Source: Shewanella sp. Isolate13 (lineage in GTDB: Bacteria > Pseudomonadota > Gammaproteobacteria > Enterobacterales > Shewanellaceae). Taken from it: DNA of 64,000 nucleotides. Below are positions 17,233-25,818 of this stretch, one piece after another (the first letter of the stretch is position 1; each line of letters starts with the position of its first letter). The notes below the pieces were generated by a model that was not told the DNA's origin, did not search any database, and was given only the letters and a program-made list of their open reading frames with translations. The translations under genes and the position numbers were made by a program. The DNA is taken from positions 1-64,000 of the forward strand of contig NZ_JAKEVD010000018.1 in assembly GCF_022398325.1 (NCBI RefSeq), written 5' to 3'.

Positions 17233-18042
17233 ATGGCACAGATTATTGTTGTCACATCGGGTAAAGGTGGCGTGGGTAAAACCACCTCAAGTGCTGCAAT
17301 TGCCACTGGTCTTGCAATGAAAGGCCATAAAACGGTTGTTATCGATTTTGATATAGGACTGCGTAACCTAGACTTAATCATGGGCTGTGAACGCCGCGTA
17401 GTCTACGACTTTGTCAACGTCATCAATGGCGAAGCCAATCTTAATCAAGCACTCATTAAAGATAAGCGATGTGGGGATCTTTTTGTTCTGCCCGCCTCTC
17501 AAACTCGTGATAAAGATGCCTTGACTAAAGAAGGCGTAGGTAAGGTTCTTGAAGATCTAGCCAAAGATTTTGAATACATCATCTGTGACTCTCCTGCAGG
17601 TATCGAAACCGGCGCTATGATGGCACTTTACTTTGCCGATATCGCTATCGTTACCACTAACCCTGAAGTTAGCTCTGTGCGCGACTCAGACCGAATTTTA
17701 GGTATGTTACAGAGTAAATCTAAGCGTGCAGAAGAAGGTTTAGAGCCAGTCAAAGAGTATCTATTGCTGACTCGTTACTCACCTGCTCGCGTGACAACCG
17801 GCGAAATGCTAAGTGTACAAGATGTCGAAGAGATCTTAGCGATTCCACTACTGGGCGTGATCCCGGAATCACAAGCCGTATTAAAAGCCTCTAACTCTGG
17901 TGTACCTGTCATTATCGATCAAGAAAGCGATGCGGGTATGGCCTACAGCGATGCTGTAGAAAGGTTATTAGGTGAAGAACTGCCTTTCCGATTTCTTACG
18001 GAAGAGAAGAAAGGTTTCTTAAAACGAATTTTTGGTAGCTAA
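17233..18042 (+). CDS. minD: MinD, septum-site determining ATPase
   Basis: MinD is the membrane-binding ATPase that oscillates from pole to pole with MinE and carries MinC. The 269-residue protein has the deviant Walker A motif SGKGGVGKTT (residues 9-18), a switch region CDSPAGIETGAMM, and the C-terminal amphipathic membrane-targeting helix EEKKGFLKRIFGS. The ribosome site AAAGGA precedes the ATG. Only three bases separate its stop from minE. Confidence 0.97.
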   Translation: MAQIIVVTSGKGGVGKTTSSAAIATGLAMKGHKTVVIDFDIGLRNLDLIMGCERRVVYDFVNVINGEANLNQALIKDKRCGDLFVLPASQTRDKDALTKEGVGKVLEDLAKDFEYIICDSPAGIETGAMMALYFADIAIVTTNPEVSSVRDSDRILGMLQSKSKRAEEGLEPVKEYLLLTRYSPARVTTGEMLSVQDVEEILAIPLLGVIPESQAVLKASNSGVPVIIDQESDAGMAYSDAVERLLGEELPFRFLTEEKKGFLKRIFGS

Positions 18043-18045
18043 TTT

Positions 18046-18306
18046 ATGTCTCTTCTTGATTATTTTAAAACGAAAAAGGAACCAAGCACTGCGGTGACAG
18101 CAAAAGAACGACTGCAGATCATCGTTGCACATCAACGTGGAGAGCGTGACGCCCCTGATTACTTTCCTCAAATGAAGCAGGAAATCATCGAGGTGATCCG
18201 TAAGTATGTTCAAGTCGGGCCCGATCAAGTCTCAGTTCAGCTCGAGCAGACCGATGACCACTTCTCAGTGCTTGAACTAAATGTCACTTTGCCAGAGCAG
18301 AATTAA
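18046..18306 (+). CDS. minE: MinE, topological specificity factor
   Basis: MinE stimulates MinD ATPase and restricts division inhibition to the poles. The 86-residue protein starts [20 protein letters not shown], the membrane-sensing and anti-MinCD helix, followed by [13 protein letters not shown] and the C-terminal dimerisation domain. It is the last gene of minCDE and converges on rnd, with a shared terminator at 18337-18367. Confidence 0.96.
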   Translation: MSLLDYFKTKKEPSTAVTAKERLQIIVAHQRGERDAPDYFPQMKQEIIEVIRKYVQVGPDQVSVQLEQTDDHFSVLELNVTLPEQN

Positions 18307-18336
18307 TCCTCCCTCGGTATTGACGCTTACATCTAA

Positions 18337-18367
18337 CAAAAAAGCCCGCTTTCGCGGGCTTTCTTTT
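18337..18367. terminator. Shared terminator of minE and rnd
   Basis: AAAGCCCGC (18341-18349) and GCGGGCTTT (18354-18362) form a strong GC stem with A/T runs on both sides, between convergent genes. Confidence 0.85.
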
Positions 18368-18386
18368 GATATTAATACTAACGATA

Positions 18387-19496
18387 TTACAGCTTAAGCT
18401 CAGATAACGGCTGAGCGACAATCGCTTCTCTCCAGCCCTTTAAAATTAGAGGTTTATCGCCTTTTTTGCCATCCCAAACCCACTGCAAATATTCATGAAT
18501 ATACTTCTTAGAGCCTAATAACTCCAACGGAATTCCCTTCGACTCCGCTTGCTCTGCAATACAGGTCTTGATGCTCTTAAACGCATTTTTATATCCAGTT
18601 TTAAGGGCGATAACGTCAAGAGGCTTAGGCGGATTATCATAGCTGACGTTACTGATGATCTTAATAATCTCTTTACCGTGAATACGCTTTTCCTGTTCGG
18701 TAAGCTCCGTCATCTTATAGAGATCATTCGTTGACTTAGGCTGTTTCTTAGCCAAACCAATCAGGGCGTGATCTTTAACGACAAAGCCTAACGCCAGATC
18801 TTTTTGTAGAGCACGCTTAAGGCGCCATTGGGACAAATCTCTTAATACAGCAAGCTGATTTGAGCTAAGCTGGAAAGCATTCTTGACCTTAAGATAAGCG
18901 GTTTCAGGGGCTGGCGTCTCTAAACGCCCCTGCGTCATACGTACGCCTTCTTCATAAACCCAATCAAGCCTGCCCTGCTCTTCTAACAACTTAACCAGCT
19001 GCGGGTAAAGCTTATAAAGATAATAAACGTCATTTGCGGCGTAATTAAGCTGTGCCTCCGTTAATGGGCGTTTTAACCAATCGGTACGTGACTCGCCTTT
19101 ATCAATGCTAACTTCCAGCATCTGCTCGACAAGTTTTGCATAGCCTAAGCCATGACCCATTCCAGCAAGGCTTGCTGCAATTTGACTATCGAATAGATTC
19201 GTAGGCTGTCGCTGGCCGTAACGTGCAAAGACCTCTAGGTCTTCACTGCATGAATGCAACAGTTTTACGCAGCCCTCTTTGGTCAATAACTGCCAAAATA
19301 GGTCCAAATTATTGACCGCTAAAGGATCGATAAGTGCTAGCGTCTTTCCATCATAGGCTTGGATTAAGCCCAATCGCGCATAGTAGGTACGAGTACGAAC
19401 AAATTCAGTGTCTAGCACCAATAAATCAGCTTCTTGGTATTGCTCCACAAGCGCCGCTAAACTGGCATCATCTTCAATATATTGAAACACTAACAA
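18387..19496 (-). CDS. rnd: Ribonuclease D
   Basis: A 3'-5' exoribonuclease that trims tRNA and other stable RNA precursors. The 369-residue protein has the DEDD exonuclease domain (residues 1-170), with DTEFVRTRTYY carrying the first two acidic residues and LNYAANDVYYLYKLY carrying the Y-type DEDDy motif. Two HRDC domains follow (about 210-290 and 300-369). The start is a TTG at 19496, nine bases after GGAG. It lies downstream of fadD on the same strand, as in E. coli. Confidence 0.93.
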   Translation of the reverse strand: MLVFQYIEDDASLAALVEQYQEADLLVLDTEFVRTRTYYARLGLIQAYDGKTLALIDPLAVNNLDLFWQLLTKEGCVKLLHSCSEDLEVFARYGQRQPTNLFDSQIAASLAGMGHGLGYAKLVEQMLEVSIDKGESRTDWLKRPLTEAQLNYAANDVYYLYKLYPQLVKLLEEQGRLDWVYEEGVRMTQGRLETPAPETAYLKVKNAFQLSSNQLAVLRDLSQWRLKRALQKDLALGFVVKDHALIGLAKKQPKSTNDLYKMTELTEQEKRIHGKEIIKIISNVSYDNPPKPLDVIALKTGYKNAFKSIKTCIAEQAESKGIPLELLGSKKYIHEYLQWVWDGKKGDKPLILKGWREAIVAQPLSELKL

Positions 19497-19518
19497 AGTT
19501 GTCTACTCCATAAATATG

Positions 19519-19545
19519 CAAAAGCCGGCGATTGCCGGCTTTAGT
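19519..19545 (-). terminator. Hairpin between fadD and rnd
   Basis: AAAGCCGGC (19521-19529) and GCCGGCTTT (19534-19542) form a good stem but only a short T-run follows on the minus strand. It may attenuate rather than fully stop fadD transcription into rnd. Confidence 0.55.
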
Positions 19546-19591
19546 ATAACCAAAAGTGGCAATCGCCACTTAATGACTGATGAGGGGATTC

Positions 19592-21259
19592 TTACTTAAC
19601 CTCATCTCTCAATTCCCTACGCAGGATCTTACCTACGTTGGTTTTAGGCAGTTCATCTCTAAATTCTACCAGCTTAGGGATCTTATATCCCGTCAAATGC
19701 ACTCGACAATGCTTGATTACGTCCTCTTTGGTCAAAGATTTATCGTTTGCGACCACAAATACCTTAACCAACTCGCCAGACACTTCATGGGGTACACCTA
19801 CTGCGGCGACTTCAATCACTTTAGGGTGCAATGCAACCACTTCTTCAACTTCATTCGGGAACACGTTGAAGCCAGATACTAAAATCATGTCCTTCTTACG
19901 GTCAACGATGTAGAAGTAACCTTTATCATCCATATAGCCGATATCACCGGTAGCTAAATAGCCATCTTTATCGATAACTTTACTCGTTTCTTCTGGACGC
20001 TGCCAATAGCCAACCATGACCTGCGGCCCTTTTGCAAATAATTCACCCGTTTCGCCTTGAGGCAGTACATTTCCTGCGTCATCACGGACCTGCATATCGG
20101 TATTAGCAACAGGGAAACCAATTGATCCGTTGTAGCCGTCTAGGTTATAGGGACAACAAGTCACCAATGGTGCAGCCTCTGTCAGACCATAACCTTCAAG
20201 AAGGCGCGTCTTTGTTAACCCTTGCCATTTATCGGCAACAGCACGCTGCACAGCCATTCCGCCACCAATCGATAGCTTGAGTTCTGAAAAATTAAGCTTG
20301 CCAAAATCTTCGTTATTAACCAGCGCGTTAAACAAGGTATTTACACCTGTTAAAACAGTAAACTGATGCTTGTCTAGCTCACTAATGAATGCAGGCAGAT
20401 CTCTAGGATTGGTGATCAACAGGTTATTCGCACCCTTATGGATAAACAACAAACAGTTAACCGTCAATGCAAAAATATGGTATAGCGGCAGTGCCGTCAC
20501 CACGAATTCTTTACCATTATCAAGCATAGGACCGTACGCGGCGTCAGCCTGTAAAAGGTTGCTCACCACGTTACTATGGCTAAGCATGGCGCCTTTAGAA
20601 ACACCAGTTGTACCACCTGTGTATTGTAAAAAGGCAAGATCATCTCTTTTCACGTTAGGCTTAACATACTGTAAGCGGCGACCTTTATAGAGTGCCTTGC
20701 GCATAGAGATTGCATGTGGCAAATGGTACTTAGGCACCATTTTCTTGATGTACTTAACAACGAAGTTAACCACGGTACGCTTAGGCGCGCTTAAGAGATC
20801 ACCAAGTCCTGTCAGGATAACGCTTTCAACTGGCGTATCGGCAACCACTTTCTCTAGGGTGTGCGCAAAGTTAGACACAACAACAATCGCTTTAGCCCCA
20901 GAATCTGTTAGCTGGTGCTTGAGTTCGCGTGGGGTATACAGAGGATTGACGTTCACTACAACCATACCGGCACGTAAGATACCGAATAGAGCGATAGGAT
21001 ATTGCAACAGGTTCGGCATCATAATAGCGACACGGTCGCCTTTATTTAGCTTTAACTCGTTTTGGAGATAGGCAGCAAAAGCTCGGCTACGCTCTTCCAG
21101 CTTACGGTAGGTCAGTGTTGCACCCATATTCACGAACGCTGGTTGATCTGCATACTTTGCCACTGAAGTTTCAAATAGATCCACAAGTGATGCATATTGT
21201 TCTACATCAATTTCAGAAGGCACATCATCTGGTAGATTATTAATCCAAAGTTGGTCCAC
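19592..21259 (-). CDS. fadD: Long-chain fatty-acid-CoA ligase
   Basis: FadD activates incoming long-chain fatty acids to acyl-CoA, the first step of beta-oxidation and the source of the FadR ligand. The 555-residue protein shows the AMP-binding P-loop [16 protein letters not shown] near residues 215-230, the motif [11 protein letters not shown], the hinge region [15 protein letters not shown] with the downstream [16 protein letters not shown], and the C-terminal catalytic lysine in [16 protein letters not shown]. Its order yoaA-tsaB-...-fadD-rnd matches E. coli. FadR control is expected from family knowledge but no operator was identified by eye. Confidence 0.94.
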   Translation of the reverse strand: MDQLWINNLPDDVPSEIDVEQYASLVDLFETSVAKYADQPAFVNMGATLTYRKLEERSRAFAAYLQNELKLNKGDRVAIMMPNLLQYPIALFGILRAGMVVVNVNPLYTPRELKHQLTDSGAKAIVVVSNFAHTLEKVVADTPVESVILTGLGDLLSAPKRTVVNFVVKYIKKMVPKYHLPHAISMRKALYKGRRLQYVKPNVKRDDLAFLQYTGGTTGVSKGAMLSHSNVVSNLLQADAAYGPMLDNGKEFVVTALPLYHIFALTVNCLLFIHKGANNLLITNPRDLPAFISELDKHQFTVLTGVNTLFNALVNNEDFGKLNFSELKLSIGGGMAVQRAVADKWQGLTKTRLLEGYGLTEAAPLVTCCPYNLDGYNGSIGFPVANTDMQVRDDAGNVLPQGETGELFAKGPQVMVGYWQRPEETSKVIDKDGYLATGDIGYMDDKGYFYIVDRKKDMILVSGFNVFPNEVEEVVALHPKVIEVAAVGVPHEVSGELVKVFVVANDKSLTKEDVIKHCRVHLTGYKIPKLVEFRDELPKTNVGKILRRELRDEVK

Positions 21260-21445
21260 AAAAATCTCCTAATATCTCCACCTGCGGTGGAAACAATACC
21301 GCAATGGTCGTTAGCAGCTTGCCAATAAGCAAGCTAAAACACTGTCAATTCATTATATTTATTGCAAACGCCAATAAATCATACGAGCGTTTAAATTTTG
21401 ATTATCATCACATAAATGAAACAAAAAACCTAGCTTCTTTTTTGT

Positions 21446-22321
21446 TTACGTTTTTAAGAAATCCCGAATGAGATTAGACACCTCCTCGGCACCTCCCATA
21501 TGAAGATGGTGATCTCCCTCGACTTTTACACTTTTTAGCCGCTCAAACCAACGATTAGCCATAGGGATCGCCTCTCGCAACTGAGAAAAACCTCCGCTAC
21601 CAGAAATTAATAGAGTGTTGACTTTATGGGCTTGCATTAAGGCATCGACTTGCGAAAAAGTCAGTCTTAAAGGGGAGTCTAATTTTAAACGAGGATCACT
21701 GCGCCAGCATACCCCAGAATCAAGGGTTTGCATATTGCGCTGTGTCAATAATTCGCACCATTGTAGCTCTAGTGCGGTTAATTTGTGCCGTGCTTGCACG
21801 GCAACCGCCATATCACGATATACACTGACTGGTTTTGCCATTGAGGCAAGAAAACGTCGATGACCGCGAAAGCTATTATCTAACCTTTTTTTGGCTTTAA
21901 CTTCATCCTCATAGAGGGGGGCCAAAGCCTCGATCAAGATTAAATTTTCTACTTTATTAGGAAACGCTGCCGAGTAGGCTGACGCGATTATGCCGCCGAG
22001 GGAATGGCCTAAAAGGGCCACGGGGCGCTGGTTGATAGAGAGTACATCTAGCAAGGCATCGAGATCGTACAAGTAATCTATCCAATGCAATGGATAAGCA
22101 CCGGGACGATGCTCCGAGGCTCCATGTCCCGGCCAGTCGATGGCGAGAATTTGATAATCGGTTAAATAGTCACTCAAAGGTTGAAAACTATTGGCGTTAT
22201 CTAACCAGCCATGCAGCGCCAATATCAGTGGCTTGTCTGCCGCCCCCCACAAACGTCCAGCCAATTTAATATGAGGCAACTGAATACTGACTTCGTCACC
22301 AAACTCACGCGCTAAGCTCAT
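21446..22321 (-). CDS. Alpha/beta hydrolase
   Basis: This 291-residue cytoplasmic alpha/beta-hydrolase-fold protein has the oxyanion region LALHGWLDNANSF near residue 33, the nucleophile elbow GHSLGG around residues 104-109, and the catalytic His probably in EGDHHLHMG near residue 274. The closest type I recognise is the esterase/lipase-like group found beside fadD in Shewanella and Vibrio. The substrate is unknown, though the context suggests acyl esters or thioesters. The 8-base spacing after the upstream methyltransferase-like gene indicates one transcript. Confidence 0.8.
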   Translation of the reverse strand: MSLAREFGDEVSIQLPHIKLAGRLWGAADKPLILALHGWLDNANSFQPLSDYLTDYQILAIDWPGHGASEHRPGAYPLHWIDYLYDLDALLDVLSINQRPVALLGHSLGGIIASAYSAAFPNKVENLILIEALAPLYEDEVKAKKRLDNSFRGHRRFLASMAKPVSVYRDMAVAVQARHKLTALELQWCELLTQRNMQTLDSGVCWRSDPRLKLDSPLRLTFSQVDALMQAHKVNTLLISGSGGFSQLREAIPMANRWFERLKSVKVEGDHHLHMGGAEEVSNLIRDFLKT

Positions 22322-22329
22322 CTACACTC

Positions 22330-23154
22330 TTATTTTTTTACAAATTTCAGCGTCATTCTATCGCTTTCACCGATTGCGAGATACTTTTCTTTGTCTTGAT
22401 CTTCAAGGGCTAGCCTTGGAGGCAGTGTCCACACGCCTTTTGGATAATCTTTACTATCCTTAGGGTTGGCGTTCACCTCAGAGCTGGCGACAAAGGTAAA
22501 ACCCGCATTCTCGGCAAGTTTAATCACTTCAGCCTGATCCATATAACCAGTTTTAGCATCCACACCTGGCTCGCCTCTATGCTCAACAATGCCAAATGTC
22601 CCGCCACTCTTCAGCACCTTATAAGCCGATTCAAATACAGGCTCTAAATAGCCTTTCATTGCCCAGTTATGCAAGTTTCGGAAGGTCAGTACCACATCGG
22701 CACTGTTATCGGGACCCATAGTGTAATAGTTTGGAGGATCAAAGGTCACCGTGGTTGCGTTACCTAAACTAGCCTGATGTTCTTTTAGCCACTTTTCAAA
22801 CTTCTTACCTACTTTTGCTCGGTATCCATTGCGGGCCTTTTCATCACTGGGATTAGTGTCGAAATTACCCGCAATATAATGGCCATCTTTAGCTAAATAC
22901 GGAGCGAGAATTTCGGCGTACCAGCCACCACCAGGCCAAAGTTCGATAAGGGTATCGCTAGGCTTGATATCAAAGAAACTAAGAGTTTGTTCTGGATGGC
23001 GGTATTGATCACGAGCACTATTTTTAGCTTGTCTGAAGTCACTACTGACTGCGGCTTCTAAAGCATGATTCTCATGTGCATTTACTGCGGTAGATAACGA
23101 TAGGCTACAAGTGCTTACAAGCAGTACGCTTGCCGCTAACATTGTCTTTTTCAT
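22330..23154 (-). CDS. Exported class I methyltransferase-fold protein
   Basis: The 274-residue protein begins MKKTMLAASVLLVSTCSLSL, a clear signal peptide, cleaved probably after VNA (residue 26). The body reads as a Rossmann methyltransferase fold: IELWPGGGWYAEILAPYL resembles the SAM-binding motif I, VVLTFRNLHNW motif IV, and GGTFGIVEHRG motif VI. SAM is not normally present in the periplasm, so enzymatic methyl transfer there is doubtful. The family is widespread in proteobacteria and its role is not known to me. The start at 23154 follows AAGGGG. It sits in a minus-strand run with the M50-like protein and hydrolase. Confidence 0.75.
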   Translation of the reverse strand: MKKTMLAASVLLVSTCSLSLSTAVNAHENHALEAAVSSDFRQAKNSARDQYRHPEQTLSFFDIKPSDTLIELWPGGGWYAEILAPYLAKDGHYIAGNFDTNPSDEKARNGYRAKVGKKFEKWLKEHQASLGNATTVTFDPPNYYTMGPDNSADVVLTFRNLHNWAMKGYLEPVFESAYKVLKSGGTFGIVEHRGEPGVDAKTGYMDQAEVIKLAENAGFTFVASSEVNANPKDSKDYPKGVWTLPPRLALEDQDKEKYLAIGESDRMTLKFVKK

Positions 23155-23228
23155 TGTAATTCCCCTTTTGATGACAGGCATCAACCTAACAGCAGGTTAA
23201 CAAAAAACCAACCACTATAAACAGAGAG

Positions 23229-23972
23229 TTACATTTTAATCTTATTACTACGCCTTTGTGCCGCGCCATCCACTCTGCGCCAACATAGATAGAGCATCAA
23301 GGCACTAGTGACTAACCAGACACCGACCCAAACCCAAGCAGGTACCCAACTCTGCTGAGCCAGCATGTTAGCATCCCCCAGACCTTCAAGTCCGAGTAGC
23401 ACAACAGGGCTTGCAAGTGCATTTAGAATTATCATCAAGGCGATCACCCGTAGACCGCTAGCAAGAAACTGATTTTGCTTAAGCTTTAGCGGCAATAAAA
23501 ATAACACTGCCAGCGTAACAAGAATGGAAATAGTGAGCAGATCTCGAGCCCAGAGTAGAATCGTCAGTACAACGGCGCCGCCCAGTATCGCAAAACTTAC
23601 TCGTATGCCCCGGGGCCAAGTTGCAAACATAAAGATAAGGTAGCCCCACAGCGCGGCACCAAAGTAACCCGCAAAGCCTATCAGCAATGGCCAGCCTCCC
23701 TGACTAAAACATAAACCAGCACCGTTGGGAAACAGCTCAATATGACTAACCACACCTCCGCTTATAATCGTTGCTAGCCCATGTGAAAGCTCATGGAAAT
23801 AACTTTCTAACCATTTAAAGGGGATACTCACAAAAGGCAAGCGAGTGACTATGAAGGCGATAAAGAGTTCAAGCAAAAAGCGCGTACGACCGGGAGCACC
23901 TGAAGCCGTTGCTAACGGAGCCGAGTGACTCAAGCTACTGTCGTGACTCGAGCTCGGCTGATGCTTAGGCAT
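23229..23972 (-). CDS. M50-like integral membrane metallopeptidase
   Basis: This 247-residue multi-pass protein carries the zinc-peptidase motif HELSH in LESYFHELSHGLATIISGG near residue 65, followed by a GFAGYFGAALWGYLIF segment like the M50B family. The usual second metal-ligand motif (NPDG/N-x2-D) is not obvious, so peptidase activity is plausible but unproven. About six hydrophobic segments follow. The Ser/His-rich N-terminal 25 residues are low-complexity. Its start overlaps the end of the upstream 102-residue gene by eight bases, suggesting translational coupling. Confidence 0.75.
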   Translation of the reverse strand: MPKHQPSSSHDSSLSHSAPLATASGAPGRTRFLLELFIAFIVTRLPFVSIPFKWLESYFHELSHGLATIISGGVVSHIELFPNGAGLCFSQGGWPLLIGFAGYFGAALWGYLIFMFATWPRGIRVSFAILGGAVVLTILLWARDLLTISILVTLAVLFLLPLKLKQNQFLASGLRVIALMIILNALASPVVLLGLEGLGDANMLAQQSWVPAWVWVGVWLVTSALMLYLCWRRVDGAAQRRSNKIKM

Positions 23973-24273
23973 AAGTATCTATGCCAACCATTTGTTGGAT
24001 CTCTTCTCGCTTTGCGGCGTGTTGATTAATCAGATATTGGGCAACGGCTCCACGTTGGCCACCAGTATGGCGTTCATATTCAACATGGGCACCAAGACGC
24101 GACTGAAGTGCGGCTGTATCTTCGTGATAGTCATTTATAACGAGCGCTTGGTGGGCCTTAGTCGGCAATACAGACTCAACACTGTCGCTAGTAACAGCCT
24201 GGGTCTGCACCGAGGCTGTTGCCTTGTTGCTCTCAAGCTTGTTGGTAACAACTGGATTGGTGTTGATCTGCAT
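23965..24273 (-). CDS. Small conserved protein of unknown function
   Basis: The 102-residue protein has a Thr/Val/Ala-rich, probably disordered N-terminal half and a charged helical C-terminal half (AAKREEIQQMVGIDTYA). I recognise no family. It is followed, with an 8-base overlap, by the M50-like membrane peptidase gene, so the two are likely co-translated. It starts 51 bases after the tsaB stop on the same strand. Confidence 0.6.
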   Translation of the reverse strand: MQINTNPVVTNKLESNKATASVQTQAVTSDSVESVLPTKAHQALVINDYHEDTAALQSRLGAHVEYERHTGGQRGAVAQYLINQHAAKREEIQQMVGIDTYA

Positions 24274-24323
24274 TTAATCGTCCTTAATTAACTCGATATA
24301 GGCTTAGGAGCTAGCAAGCAACA

Positions 24324-25040
24324 CTACTCTCTGCCAGGCAGTTTTTGCCATGTTACCGTATCACGTAAATAAACCGGAGCTAAGTCATCAACCAATGTAC
24401 TTAGACCTTTATTCACGCCATCTTGAGCCAATGCCAGCATATATTTCGCTTCTGGAAATTTAGCCTCTTCACAGAGTCCCATTACAGGCACTAACTCAAG
24501 TAACTTTGGATAAGCATCAAATCCGGTTCCACAAGCCGTGATGGGTAACGCCTCGTCTAAGCTTAGTACGATAGCCTCAGGTGCACTAACCACTTCTTCA
24601 TTGACTAAAGTGGCTAATCCGTCAACTGCGATATATTGCCCCCAATACACCTCCCCCATACGCGCGTCGATAGCGGCTAAAACTTGCTTTGCCCCTTTAT
24701 CGATAGCCGATTGCGCCATCGCGGCTAGGGTTGAAATGCCAATGACGGGGAGCTCTTGGCCTAAAGCTAGACCTTGGGTAATACTGGTACAAATGCGGAT
24801 CCCAGTAAAGCTACCAGGGCCTCGACCGTAAGCAATCACATCGACATCTTGCAACTTCAACTGAGCTTGAGCCAAAACCGACTTAACCATTGGCAATAAG
24901 CGCTGGCTATGTTCGCGGGGGGCATCGGCTTGCTCACTATAAACAACACCTAGATGGCTAACTGCTGCAGAACACGACTCAGTGCAGGTATCGAGTGCTA
25001 AAATACTCAGCTGTGTCGTATCGTTAGATTGTTTTGTCAT
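24324..25040 (-). CDS. tsaB: TsaB, tRNA threonylcarbamoyladenosine synthesis partner protein
   Basis: TsaB, with TsaD and TsaE, transfers threonylcarbamoyl to A37 of ANN-decoding tRNAs. It is a non-catalytic TsaD paralogue of the ASKHA fold. The 238-residue protein starts with ILALDTCTESCSAAV, and has the family motifs EHSQRLLPMV and AYGRGPGSFTGIRI (about residues 70-83). It lacks the TsaD metal-binding HxxxH, as expected. It lies between yoaA and fadD as in E. coli, followed by the small-protein/M50 genes. Confidence 0.92.
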   Translation of the reverse strand: MTKQSNDTTQLSILALDTCTESCSAAVSHLGVVYSEQADAPREHSQRLLPMVKSVLAQAQLKLQDVDVIAYGRGPGSFTGIRICTSITQGLALGQELPVIGISTLAAMAQSAIDKGAKQVLAAIDARMGEVYWGQYIAVDGLATLVNEEVVSAPEAIVLSLDEALPITACGTGFDAYPKLLELVPVMGLCEEAKFPEAKYMLALAQDGVNKGLSTLVDDLAPVYLRDTVTWQKLPGRE

Positions 25041-25392
25041 GAATTACTTACCAAACCTATTATTTATCTGATTTACCATCGCAACGATCTGTAAAGTTCT
25101 CGCATTAAAAAAGGCGATGATAAAAAGCCAAGTCAATGCACAACTTGGTTAATGTCAATTTTGCCAATTATACCCCAACTTAAACCAAAGCATTAAGTCC
25201 TAAGGCCAAATTACTTACCTCATACTTTAATCCCGGCATTATTCCCCCCTATGACAGCTCACCTCAACGCCCAAAACAGTAATTCGTTGCTTTTAATTCG
25301 TGCTAAAAAAGCGCTAAAGCAGAAAAATTGCTCTAAATTTAATAACAGACAACCTCCATGCTCACCGCATGGTCAAAGCCTAGGGAGGAAGA
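25041..25392. other. Divergent intergenic region between tsaB and a membrane protein gene
   Basis: AT-rich sequence between divergently read genes, presumably holding both promoters. A short frame at 25251-25496 overlaps the following gene and looks like chance. No repeat, RNA gene or strong hairpin was seen. GGGAGGAA just before 25393 is the ribosome site of the next gene. Confidence 0.4.
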
Positions 25393-25818
25393 ATGCGACA
25401 GATCACCATAGATTGGTTTCGTCTATTTCGTTACTCACTACTGTTTGTCATTTTTTCTATGCTAATGACCATTTTTATACTGATCTGGTTTTCTAATAGC
25501 CTAGAGGAAGCTTGGCAGAAAGGCTTGATGTTAACGTTTGCTGAGTATGAAATGACCGTCGAACTGACGCTAACACTGCTCATATACATTAGCTTTCCGG
25601 TGCTGCTGTTTCGATTCCTCTACTACTTTTCTAAAATGCTCTATCGCGGTCGTAATCCTGGGGTTGCCATCATTAGTCATAAAACCTTATTTAACCCGCT
25701 AAATTTTTTATTGTTTCCAAGCTTACTCAATCCACAGGGGCTCAATTATCGTCGGCGCTGCTTGTTGGCCCTCATCTTACTGACCGCCATCTACTTGGTC
25801 ATATTACTGATCACTTAA
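25393..25818 (+). CDS. Three-helix membrane protein of unknown function
   Basis: This 141-residue protein has hydrophobic segments at about residues 12-33 (YSLLFVIFSMLMTIFILIWF), 58-78 and 121-140, with basic connecting loops (FRFLYYFSKMLYRGRNPG). No family is recognised. A strong AGGGAGGAAG ribosome site precedes the ATG. Its 3' end overlaps the convergent yoaA stop by eight bases, and no terminator is visible between them. Confidence 0.65.
   Translation: MRQITIDWFRLFRYSLLFVIFSMLMTIFILIWFSNSLEEAWQKGLMLTFAEYEMTVELTLTLLIYISFPVLLFRFLYYFSKMLYRGRNPGVAIISHKTLFNPLNFLLFPSLLNPQGLNYRRRCLLALILLTAIYLVILLIT

Noticed and set aside
25251..25496. 81-residue plus-strand frame before the three-helix membrane protein
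   Set aside because: It overlaps the better-supported gene in another frame and lacks a ribosome site.
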